Source: Mortierella sp. BCC40632
Lineage: Eukaryota > Mortierellomycota > Mortierellomycetes > Mortierellales > Mortierellaceae
Direction: 5' to 3'
Assembly: GCA_011634665.1 (NCBI GenBank)
Contig: WAEK01000011.1
Coordinates: forward strand, 1,358,501-1,422,500
DNA: 64,000 nt
Below the pieces are notes generated by a model, which saw nothing but the letters and a program-made list of their open reading frames with translations, was not told where the DNA came from and searched no databases. Shown here piece by piece: positions 36,166-45,703 of the stretch; within the stretch, counting starts at the first letter, position 1; each line of letters opens with the position of its first letter. The translations under genes and the position numbers were made by a program.

Positions 36166-36882
36166 ATGGCCGCCCCCCCCTCCCCAAAGACAGCTACCCC
36201 CCCCGTCCCAAAGACACCTGCCCCCCGTCCCAAAGACGCCTGCCCCCCGTCCCAAAGACACCTGCCCCCCCCACCCCAACGACTCCCCCTCCCCTGTCCC
36301 AATGACGCCCTCCCTTCCACCCCCTCAAGGACGACCAAACCACCCTCCTCAGTGCCAGCGCAGGCACAGACCAGGCCACAGCAGCCGACCCCGCAACAAC
36401 CGCACCAACGACTGGGGCAAGGCGACTCGGCACTGTCGGCAGAGGAGAGACAATGGAATTACTTGAGGGACACACGACATATGCGCAAACCGTTGTCTTT
36501 CGAAAGGTTGATGCTCGCCATCGAGGATGAGTTAACATTCTCAAGAGCCATGGCTATGAGGTTCGAAAAGACTTGCGACACTGACATGGACAAGGCTGGG
36601 GTGTTCTCTCGAGAAATGCAGCAAAGCAAAAAAAGGAGAGCAGAGTATAACGACCTTGCGCTGATGTATTTTCCGGAACAGGTGGATACAAAAAGAGTTC
36701 GCAAAGACCGCTCGACGACATGCAAGGATCAGCAACGCGAACTTTTGGACAAACACGTGGAGGCATACATGGCCAACACCTCCCTGTTCAGGGAACTCTT
36801 CGTGAGAGAAGCGGACCATACTTCTCACGCGCCCCCACCTAACCAACAACCAGAGAACCCTCCCCAGAGCCGTAGTAATTAG
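36166..36882 (+). CDS. gypsy B extra 3' ORF, unknown protein
   Basis: An intact frame of 238 residues from the ATG at 36166 (context ACACAATGGCC); an in-frame ATG at 36076 lies only a few bases after a TATA-like box and is less likely. The first 90 residues are Pro-rich and repetitive (PVPKTPAPRPKD-type units). The rest is charged and helical: QGDSALSAEERQWNYLRDTR, PLSFERLMLAIEDELTFSRA, EMQQSKKRRAEYNDLALMYF, DKHVEAYMANTSLFRELFVR. There is no signal peptide or membrane span, so it does not look like an envelope protein. It is kept almost unchanged in gypsy A while pol has decayed. Function unknown; it could be a nucleic-acid-binding accessory. Confidence 0.7.
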   Translation: MAAPPSPKTATPPVPKTPAPRPKDACPPSQRHLPPPPQRLPLPCPNDALPSTPSRTTKPPSSVPAQAQTRPQQPTPQQPHQRLGQGDSALSAEERQWNYLRDTRHMRKPLSFERLMLAIEDELTFSRAMAMRFEKTCDTDMDKAGVFSREMQQSKKRRAEYNDLALMYFPEQVDTKRVRKDRSTTCKDQQRELLDKHVEAYMANTSLFRELFVREADHTSHAPPPNQQPENPPQSRSN

Positions 36883-36908
36883 ATAATTTTTTTTTTTAAA
36901 TGGGAAGG

Positions 36909-36982
36909 TGCAGCAGTATATAAATACCTCTCACCACCCTCTAATAAACGGCAGTTCATTCTCAACCATCGTTCCTGTTATA
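36909..36982 (+). repeat. 3' LTR of gypsy B (74 bp)
   Basis: Identical to the 5' LTR and directly preceded by the purine tract AAATGGGAAGG, as expected for the plus-strand primer of a Ty3/gypsy element. Confidence 0.85.
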
Positions 36983-39129
36983 TATCGGATGACATAGGCG
37001 AAAGAAAGCGACTGAGCCATAGGTCGTGAAAAACACGCTCGACAAGAAAGAGGTGTTTGCACGGAAGGGGCTTGCGCCTGAAAAAGTCGGGGCATGAACA
37101 TGAGACTAGCTGCCCGGATCTGGCAATTACAACAATAGTGTAAAGTTTATCTGGAGTGGTGGGGTCCAATGAATGTATGAAAATCTACCCGAGAAGCGGA
37201 AGAAAGATAGATAAAATCCATTATAAGTGACATTCGACTGAGCAAACGAATCCGGAATGGTTATCAACTGCCTCATGGTCATCAAACCATACTTGTAGAT
37301 GTCCATCATTGCAGGGTTGATCTTTGTTGAAGCTGATCTTGCGCTGTGCTTCGTCGAACGAAACTTCGTCTGCCTTCTGCTTCCTCACCTTATCCTCTTT
37401 CCTCCAAGGTATGGGCAGGAAGCCTCTTAGTCTTGAAGTATGCGAATCGAAACTCTCTATTGACTCGGCCCTGTAATAAATAAACAACTCGATCGACGCG
37501 GAGATTCCGTTCACCATCAAGGTGGTAGCCCTTCAAACGAGCATGCCACGACTCTATCCAATTATTGGTTGTGACAACTTGCCCGTCCTAATTAAATGAG
37601 ACGAGTGTATTATTTAACTGGTGATAATCATGACGATCGACGTGGAAAGGAATTGAGATACACTTTACCTCTCTTACCTCTCTGTGGAAAAATGCCCATC
37701 TCTCCAGCCTTCCCTTCTTGTCGAACCAGTTCTTCTGGATGTAATTAATCACTGGCGATGCAGCTGAATAAAGCTCTTTTGAACCTAATCCAGAGTGTCT
37801 GCTGTAACTCGGGTGACCTGGCTCTGCGAACCTCATTCAAAAAGTGGCCGCATCTGTTTTTCCGCCCTTCCTGTCGAATGAGTGCAACATATGAGTATAC
37901 GTCTAAGAATACTCTGTAGTTTCAGTTCAAAGAGAAGAGAGAGAGAGAGAAATGCCTACCGAGAACTTGAACAGCTGTTTCTCCCACAGCTGTCCGACAT
38001 GGAAATCGCAATAATAGATCTTTTTGACTCGGGGAAAACAGCCCCGATGGCGTGGGACTCGGCTTCTGCACAGTCCACCATGAATGAATCCGTTTTCAGA
38101 ACACATTCGTTCTTTAGCCATTGCAGCCACCGAATGATAGGATAGCTAATGGGTTTAAAGCACAAATAAAATACAAGTCCATTCAATCACATGTGGCACA
38201 GGTAACGATGCAGATGCACAGAAATAAAATGGGGAATCATACCGAGATTCAGACTTGCACGCCATGTAGGCGACAGGGATTCCTTTGATGGATATCTTTG
38301 TCATTGACAAGTAGAGTAAACAAATATGCTGAGCCGTGGACATTGCTGCCCCTCTTCGGTCGGTGTAATGTCCCTTATAGTCTTGTGAGTCGAATCCATA
38401 CAGTAGCAGCTGGAGTTTCCAGACATGACCTACATGGACATATTATTAAAAAGACATTGATAGTTGGCACATGCATGACTGAGAAGCTCGAACGCATGCT
38501 ATCTGTAGTTTACCATCAGCTGAAAGCTCGTGCACCATCCATACGCAAATCCTGTCAGTGCTGCATCCTCAACGAACATGGTCTTGCCACCCTTGTTTTC
38601 GATTTCTTTTGAACCACAGTTTGACGCTGTTGGCAACGCACCTATCCTTCTGATATTCCATTCTTTTTTCTCTTGGAGATAATTTGTCGAAAACCAGGGT
38701 CAATGAATAGGTTGCCAGAAACAATTCCCTTTGGAGTGATCATGGGCCGCGTCCTCCATTCAAGATGGTACGTTTGAAGACATTAGACACAAAACTACAC
38801 TGTTCAGGAAATAGGACAAAAGCCAACACTCTTACCGCTTGAAGGCTCTGCTCATCAGGGATGAGCCTGCTCGACAGAGAATACCAATCATAACCCTTTT
38901 TCCGCCAGACGCCGAACCCAGCTGCGTTCATTTTGACCAAGAGGCAGTTGTGCGCGATCATCATCATGATTGTGCCTCCATATTGTACCTGACCACAACC
39001 TTGTCCTCCTCTCCAACAGGTTGTGCCATAAAGAAGACCTGTGCCCCTGCAACGTTGACCCACTGATTCACGTGGGAGAGAGATATCTTTTTCTTGCGGT
39101 GGCGACGGCAGGCAAACGTGAGTCTCCAA
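36983..39129 (-). pseudogene. MULE transposase, catalytic and SWIM part (right of gypsy B)
   Basis: Minus strand, broken into several frames. In order: EDAALTGFAYGWCTSFQLM (about 38570), first catalytic Asp in MDSTHKT (about 38370), IKGIPVAYMACKSE, second Asp in FMVDCAEAESHAIGAVFP (about 38060), CDFHVGQLWEKQLF (about 37990), WAFFHRE (about 37690), TTNNWIESWHARL (about 37560), and the SWIM finger CSCPDFFRRKPLPCKH (about 37050-37100). The N-terminus beyond 38740 is uncertain. Frameshifts at short homopolymers near 38020 and 38290, plus the gypsy insertion, make it inactive. Mutator-like transposases move DNA with terminal inverted repeats by cut and paste. Confidence 0.75.
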
Positions 39130-39989
39130 GATTACATGGTCCTTGTGCCTGCAACTTGTTCAGATGTTTTTAAATGGAAGTGGAGTGCTCGGATCGTCCT
39201 TTTGATTATAGAAGGTTGAGTACTGATTGGGTCTATGAACCCACATACCAGTTTGCCGCTCTTCCGCCCACCATCTCACGAAATTCGTCGATAAAAAGTG
39301 AATTCCTTGGTGCTAGTGTCGTTTGATGATAATTGTTGAGGTTTGATGTTGTTTCTGGGGTCGTAGTTGTGAGCATGATAAGTTATCCTCCAATTTGAGA
39401 CCAGACATTTTTGGAGCAGCCGATTGTGGGGAGTTGTTGCAGTAGGCTCACAGAAACGTGACAGAGGGCCAGGGATGAGGGGAAAGGCCATGCAAAACCA
39501 AGTAATGCTGGCGATGGTATTGACAGGCAAGCGGATAGGAGTGAGTGTAGATGTGTATGTGGAGTGGCGCGTGTGTATGTGTCTGTTTGAGGGAGATAAG
39601 ACTGCGGAAGAGAAGGGGAGGATGAGAGGGAGCAAAAAGCGGAAAAGAGGAAAAATATTGCACGTACCACCTCAACCCACATGTTCATAGAATCCACTGC
39701 CCTTTCTCTGCCGAACTGATGCAGGGAAGAGATGCCGGTATTGCATTCCTCTCCTCCGCATTTCCTTTCTTTCCATGACAGCCCAATGCCGGCTGCAGGT
39801 CGCACCAGTATAGAACCTCCTCTTCCCGCTTCAATCTAAGCCACATATTCTTTAAGAACGCGTTCTGTTTCGCGTTTGATTTTGATTGCTTCACCTCATC
39901 TCCCCGCCATGGGCGTGAAACGCGCGTGGCAACTACCAGGCAAGAAGGGGTTTTTTCCAAACCCACAACACACAATCTCGTCAACCGGC
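39130..39989. other. Spacer between divergent MULE and XPG-Fanzor genes
   Basis: It probably holds the MULE N-terminus and a shared promoter region. I could not fix any exon. The frames include short, protein-like pieces on the minus strand (around 39280-39430 and 39690-39880), none recognisable. Confidence 0.4.
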
Positions 39990-41111
39990 GTCATCCGCGT
40001 TGATGTTCGCTCGACCCACAACGTCCTGATAAAAAATCATTTATGAGAACGCCACAGACTTAAATGCTGCACATGCCAAGCTCGAATGGTGGCTCACAAG
40101 ACTGGGGAGCAAGGATCAGCTGCGTTTCTATGTTGATGGTGAACCGGCACAAGAAAAGATGGATGTTCATGCCAGTCGCCGTCGACACCGTCAACAATCT
40201 CTATCGAGGGCTGCCGCCCCATTTATTTTCAATCCTCGAATCACGTCTCATTAAAAAGGCTCGGATTCTGCAAGCACCATATAAGCAACGCACGCGGGCC
40301 CCTGCGTCAGTCATCTTATTGGCCATTGGAGCAGCGCCGGAGTTTTGTAGAGTACATGAGCAATAAGGGCCATAACATCGTGTTGTGCGTAACCGAGGCA
40401 GACACGCTCATCGCAGCAGAATGCCAACCACAAGATGCAGTTGTATCCTGCGATAGTGATCTCCTGTTTTACAAGACCATTCGCGTTGTTTGGCGTCCTA
40501 TCGGGTCATACAAAGCACGCCGCTTTGTCCCGTACGAGAAAGGTGCCCTTCTCGAGGCACTCGAATTGTCTCCAAGCCAGATGACCGCTCTTGCTGTATT
40601 AAGCGGCAATGATTACGTCCCAAATATTCCCTACCTTGGACTTATGACCAATTACAAGATAATCAAGTCTTTGGAAGGTGGTAAGAAGGCAGGCGATTTT
40701 GATATTGACCTACTTGTTCTTAGTGCTCTGACAGCTAATATTGTCTCTACCGTCCGTCTTTAGATGAGAGAAGTATTGTCCAGCAGTACCTTACTCGCCC
40801 AGAAGTAAAAGCGACGCACGGACAAAGGGTGCGGAGATTGGACTGTTGAGACTTATAACAATGCTCTCAAAGTCTTCGTGGAGATGAAACAGGACAGAGT
40901 ATCAGACACAGCCTTTCCGTCCTCTTCGGCTACGAACAGCCCATCACCTTCGTATGCTACTCTATGCCAGCGGTTGGATCGATTCCTGGTTGAGTTTATG
41001 GCGTCCAAGAAGAAAGCGTATGAAGAACGCGTGGCCAAGAGGTATCAGGCGCCCGTCCTCGCATTTAACAGGCCTTGGCTACAAATCAAAACGATTACTA
41101 GTGAACACTAA
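39990..41111 (+). pseudogene. XPG/FEN-like nuclease region upstream of Fanzor copy 4
   Basis: It begins near RVDVRSTHNVLIKNHL (39996-) and, after a shift at about 40040, reads LEWWLTRLGSKDQLRFYVDG and GEPAQEK. It then continues in another frame with GHNIVLCVTEADTLIAAECQ (acidic pair), VVSCDSDLLFY (DSD at 40452-40460), ALAVLSGNDYVPNIPYLGL (the H3TH-like motif of FEN/XPG enzymes) and IIKSLEGG. A later frame (40861-41111) holds NALKVFVEMKQDRV and ends with a stop. The order of acidic motifs is that of the XPG/FEN superfamily. The frame breaks suggest decay or missed introns. Same strand and 40-200 bases from the Fanzor-side coding sequence, so a single fused gene is possible. Confidence 0.65.
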
Positions 41112-41149
41112 CCGTCTCAATGTTTCTACACCTTACGTATTTGCTGTCA

Positions 41150-44100
41150 ACAGAGCGGTGCGTGATAAACAGTCGAGAACCGGAGGAGCAGAACCCGAGC
41201 AAGCTAACATCTTTTTTACGACTGACCAGCCGAATCCTGCCAAAACCATCAATTTCGACCAAGATTCAGCCCCAAGGTCCGGTATGAACCTATGAAAGAA
41301 CATCCTGCCCCTGCGATCTCCAAAGAATACCAACTAAAGCCATGGAAGCAGGCACCTGAGAAGCCGTCGGTGGGGACACATACGCCAAAACCCAACAAAA
41401 CGAAGCCTGCGGACATCAAAGCCGAGATCAAAGAGAATGACAGCTTTGGGCGTAAGCAAATTTTAAACGCCCTATCGTTCGAGCACCCAATCGTATGTCT
41501 GGATCTTGGCCGCCTGGCCCCTAGTATTCATGCCGCCGTCAATGACGATGGGGCCGCCAAGGAAGTCATCGAGTGCATCCGTGGAGCTGTCCGCGCTGCG
41601 TGGAGTTGTAAACGGCGCTGTCAGATTTTGATTGGTCTATATCTGGAGTCTGTTTTCTATCCTCGGCCACACCCTGGCGCCCCTCGACCTGCGGCACCAG
41701 TGACAAGCATCACTCCACAAGATCGTGAGATCCTTGAAAACTTGTGCCCTTCTCTAACATCCAAGGAGATAGCTGACGACGACCCCGTCAGCTCTATAGG
41801 GGGGATGGTGAAGACGATCCATCTAATGTGCGCTTTCTCCATTCTTTCATCAGCTTTCTGTACTCCGGCAACCCGCCTCGTGAAAGGAAAATCTTAGTAT
41901 CCGGCAATCCGCCAGATACTAAGAAAAAAATTGGAACAGTCGTCAACTCCTTCATTAATCGACTGGAAGAGTTGGGCCATTTAGACACATCGAACCTCAC
42001 CAACGCAGTCATGATCCAGAATGTCAAGGAGTACACACCAACGCTGTTGGTCCGTTCGGTAGCTTCACAGCTTTCGGTAGAGCTCATGCGACACTATAGG
42101 CAAGGAACGAAAAAGCTGTTGGAAATGGTAATACGCCCGTCAATGTTAGTTATTTCCAATTTTGTCAAAATGGAGACAAACAATTCAAAAGTTAATTAAT
42201 CGTTTTTCTGTATATGTCACAATAGATCCGAAAGATGATCAGAAAGGGCCGATTGCCAAACAATCAAGCAATCGATTTGTCCTCTAACGAGCCAGCGATC
42301 CAGATCTTTGTACGAGCAAATGCTACGGCTGGCCGGCCTTGGCGACTCTCACCGCTGTCGCCAGAAGAGCATGGATACATGACGTTTACCGAGCTAGAGC
42401 TGGCCGCATTTCTACACAAGAGGAAAACATTGCATCCCATCCTGGCGAGGATTATTGGATCTGAGGACCGACAGAGAGATCTAACTCAGACAGAGCTGAC
42501 TCGTGACTGGATCCCACACCAGACGCCAGGCCTGTTCATCCAGCACATCATAGCTCCTGTGGACCCCAAGACTTTGACTGGTGATCGTGTTCGCGGTCGT
42601 GAGAAGAAGGAAGCCGGTGTCTCTGCCGCAGTCAAGATTGTTGATCCAGATGACATCCGGGACCACATCAATGATCTTCGCCGAGACGGATTTGACCCAA
42701 CAGCTTACGAAAAAGAGGGGATATTTCCTGCGTGGCTCCATAAAAACTGATGGATACAGCCTCCAGTTGCTGGCATATAAATTACGTGAGCTCAACTCGG
42801 TCAAGTTCAAGCGTTACAAGACCGAGGTTCTACCCGACCGTCTCCTCTCAACTACAGCCGGCACAAGCGACCATCTCACCGAGGTGCATAATGTCTTCAA
42901 GTCGACTGCTGATGTCGAGCGTTTGCTTGGGTGCACTCCAGGCGAAACAGATAGTGTGTCGTACCTAGGAATAGATCTGGGCCAGGCCTTTGTGGTAGGG
43001 GCGAGTGCGATTCTCCCGGAGGGTATGACCATCCGAGTCGGTAAGCGACGGCGACACCGGCAAAAAAAGAAACGAGGCAGCCGGGGCCGGCGCCCGAGAG
43101 GTAGCGGCAAGGGAAGGAAGATAGCCAGCCGGGAGGGCCGTGAGCGGTACATCAATCTCGCAGCCAATCAAAAGGCCGTTGCGCGACCAACTCTCGCTCA
43201 CAGAACCTGGCTTGAAAATCAAAAGTCGGCCGGCCTGACGCGCCCCCCCCCTCCAAACCCGAGTCATTAGTTGTACCGACCGTCAGCACAGACGCAACGA
43301 CTTCATTGACACTTCAGTCTTCCACCTCTTGTGTCAGTCCAACGGTGTCTGACCTCCTTTCGATTAGCTTGATCGAATCATCGCTTACTCCTCTGTGTGG
43401 TCCAGATGCCGACTTTTCCACACATGTGCAGCAGCGACAAGCGAACAAAGACCACCTGGACACGTTTTACAATGGCCGTCAATTCAAAGTCAAGAAGTAC
43501 ACGCAGATGGCAAAAAGGGCAAGGAAGAAGGAGTTTTGTCAGCTTGCAGACTCGCTACTGCGCATGGTTGGCGGTTCTTTGGGCGAAAGGAGGAAAGAGA
43601 ATGCCAAGGTTGTCATTGGCATTGGCATGGGCCAATTCACCTCTACTTCCCGACTGACATCCTTACATGGATCATTCGAGGCATTTTTCGTTCAGAAGGT
43701 AACATTTTATTGTAAGTTGCAGTGATTTCTTTTCCAATCCTGCTACTGATAGCTGTTGGATTGACTCTCTCTCCCCTCTTTCAATGGTATAGGTTCGAGC
43801 GCTCGGCTATGTCTTGGTTGGAATTAACGAGTTTTATACCTCAAAAAAGTGCCCAACATGCGAACAATTTGTCGGTGAGGCGGGCAGTATGAGACGCCTG
43901 TACTGTTATCGATGCCATAAGTTCCTCCACAGGGACATAATGGCAGCACACAATATGTGCACCGTCCTCAAGAGGCATGTGGAACAACAAAAACGACCAC
44001 TGTATTTGCAACCTGTAGATGCTGAAGGCAATTATCCATGGCTTGATAAATCCAGCGACTCTGACCCAACTCCAGACAGTCGTGGAGGTGGTGGTAGCAA

Positions 44101-44236
44101 GCGCCAGGCAAAGGAGATCGGCGAAGCCGATCAGGAGAAGAGTAGCAAGCGGAACAAGGCAACCAATGTCAAGAAAAAGTCGTCCAACACCACGAGTTCC
44201 AAGACAACAGCAACTGAGCAAGGGTTGGCAACGTAA
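41150..44236 (+). pseudogene. Fanzor-like RNA-guided nuclease, copy 4
   Basis: The N-terminal half (41150-42730) includes SFEHPIVCLDLGRLAPSIHA, VRFLHSFISFLYSGNPP and LFIQHIIAPVDPKTLTGD. The core: FLRGSIKTDGYSLQLLAYKL; RuvC-I YLGIDLGQAFVVGAS (Asp codon 42974-42976); a very basic insert (KRRRHRQKKKRGSRG.., about 43040-43130); VVIGIGMGQFTS in place of RuvC-II; intron 43699-43792; alternative Glu in VGINEFYTSKKC (43829-43831); zinc ribbon CPTC..CYRC; last Asp in LHRDIMAAHN (43934-43936); and a Lys-rich tail suggesting nuclear import. Three single-base shifts, each at a homopolymer (G6 near 41800, A/G run near 42712, C run near 43243), break the frame. Otherwise it aligns with copy 3 throughout. 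Confidence 0.78.
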
Positions 44237-44400
44237 CAAGCAGTATGCAGATTGATAGCTAGATAGCATTTATTTTTTTTTTACCTTGGGGTGTTCGTCA
44301 ACACCTTTGTCTACTATTGAGTAGATCTTGATTGCTGCGCAGGCCGAGCGCGTCTCCATCCGGTGACGTAATCGTAGTCCGATGCGCGGCCGTCCGCGCC
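44237..44400 (+). ncRNA. Candidate omega (guide) RNA region downstream of Fanzor copy 4
   Basis: Hairpins after the stop codon: GGTGTT-CGTC-AACACC (44290-44305), TCTACT-ATTG-AGTAGA (44310-44325), an imperfect GTCTC/GTGAC stem (44352-44367) leading into CCGGTGACGTAAT (44360-44372), and GCGCGG-CCGT-CCGCGC (44384-44399). The arrangement parallels copies 2 and 3, although the stems themselves differ in sequence. Function inferred from position. Confidence 0.4.
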
Positions 44401-44900
44401 TTTCAAAAATAACCTGATCTGATGAGAAGCGGAAATCTTACTTCTTGGTAGAACGCCAAACCCGAACAGGCAAGTGGATCATCAAACAGCTCCTGCAGGA
44501 ACATGGCTCCTTTGGCTGTACAGGAGAGAAGCGCACGCTCCACCATGGATTAGCCTCCATGCTTCTCTTTCTTTCTTTCTTTCTTTCTTTTTTTTTTTTT
44601 TTTTTTTTTCTTTTCTTTTCTTTCGTGGGAGACCATTTCTAAAAAAAAGACTAACATCTCTCTTTCTGATCTGTACTACCCTGATCGACCTTACTTTTTG
44701 ATCGACCGGGATCTCTTTCTCTTTATTCGACTCACTGCCTGGCGGATGGACATTCTATATCAACACCTCTCCAATAACCTGCTCGGACCCTGTTACTCTT
44801 TTACTGGACGTCACGTCTTTCTTTCTTTCTTTCTTTTTCTTTCCGACTTTTTCCAACATTCTGATCTTCCGTTCAACGGATATAGCAGGACCTTATCACC
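44401..44900. other. Boundary between mobile nest and host genes
   Basis: It contains CT/T-rich microsatellite DNA (44565-44630, 44818-44845) and presumably the promoter and 5' UTR of MRP10. No gene is seen. Confidence 0.5.
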
Positions 44901-45703
44901 ATGAGACTGAAGTACCTTCGCACAAAGCCTCGTAAGGTCGTTGAGGCCAGCCCTTGCATTGCCGAGATGGGCGCCATGATCCAGTGCTGGACCGCCTCGG
45001 GAGTCGATGATGCCAAGTGCCTTCAGACCGCCAAGATGCTCAGCGACTGCATGAAGAACTTGGTATGTGAACAGAGGCAATGTAGGGGTGTGGAAGAGAG
45101 AGAGGAGAGTATCGCTACTGTAAAACCGAGTGAAAAAAAAAAAAAAAAAAAAAAATGTTTATTTTTTGAGACTCTTAGATGGAAAAAGTGAGAGAATTTG
45201 TGAGAGAGAGAGAAAAAGGGAGTGAGGAACAAGAGTAGTATAGAAGAGGATGGTACCTTTCAGTCAAAAAAAAAAAAAAAAAAAAACGCAGCCTAGAGGA
45301 GTACTTGCAGAAAAAAAAGAGATATATCATTGTGTTGTTGATGATGCACACTCAGGAACCTCATCTCTACTTGGGAAGGAAAAGGAGGTCTTTGATGGCT
45401 CGGGAAAGAGAAACCACGCGCCAAAAGGTGGCTCTATCCCTTGACCTATCCTAGACCTGCGGGGGAGAGCGGGACAGAGGCAACCATTTGATCCAAATGT
45501 CCTTTTTGCCAATTAACAAAAAAAAAAAAAAAAGTCACGCAATGGGCTGTGAGCATTGAGAAGGAGACCAGGGGTTACACGATCGGTTTCTAACACTTTT
45601 CTTTCTGTCTCGTTCTTTTGTCGATCCCGTTCAATAGCCCACGAAGACCAAGAAGGTCAACACCATCAACTACCATCTTGCACGCCTCCAAAAGCAGCTG
45701 TAG
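44901..45703 (+). CDS. Mitochondrial small-subunit ribosomal protein mS37 (Mrp10/CHCHD1)
   Basis: Two exons, 44901-45062 and 45638-45703, encode 75 residues. It has a twin CX9C arrangement (CIAEMGAMIQC and CLQTAKMLSDC), the coiled-coil-helix-coiled-coil-helix fold imported and oxidised through the Mia40 pathway. It ends with INYHLARLQKQL, close to the Mrp10 signature. The protein is a component of the mitochondrial ribosome small subunit. The 575-base intron is long for so small a gene and contains A runs. Length and both motifs fit; no frame problem. Confidence 0.9.

Larger units (their letters stand above)
30961..36982 (+). mobile_element. Ty3/gypsy retrotransposon B, complete (6022 bp)
   Basis: It is bounded by 74-bp direct repeats (30961-31034, 36909-36982) and flanked by the 5-base duplication TATCG (30956-30960 and 36983-36987). 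Order: gag, protease, reverse transcriptase, RNase H, integrase, chromodomain, extra 3' ORF, purine tract AAATGGGAAGG. The chromodomain and the domain order place it with chromoviruses of the Ty3/gypsy group. gag and pol are broken by several frameshifts, so this copy looks inactive, although its ends and duplication are intact. Base composition is similar to the surrounding nest. Confidence 0.9.
30492..44380. mobile_element. Composite DNA transposon: MULE transposase plus XPG-Fanzor
   Basis: GGACTACGATTA (30492-30503) recurs as its exact inverse TAATCGTAGTCC (44369-44380). Between them lie a MULE transposase on the minus strand (interrupted by gypsy B) and, divergently, an XPG-like/Fanzor pair on the plus strand. 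Without the 6.0-kb gypsy the block would be about 7.9 kb. A 12-bp match is modest evidence, no clear 8-11 bp target duplication is visible, and the inner sequence of the two ends differs, so the boundaries are provisional. Confidence 0.4.

Noticed and set aside
36166..36882. The gypsy 3' ORF as an envelope gene
   Set aside because: No signal peptide, membrane span or Cys pattern is present.
44809..44819. GACGTCACGTC as another Fanzor element end
   Set aside because: It matches only part of the end motif, has no partner, and sits in the MRP10 leader.
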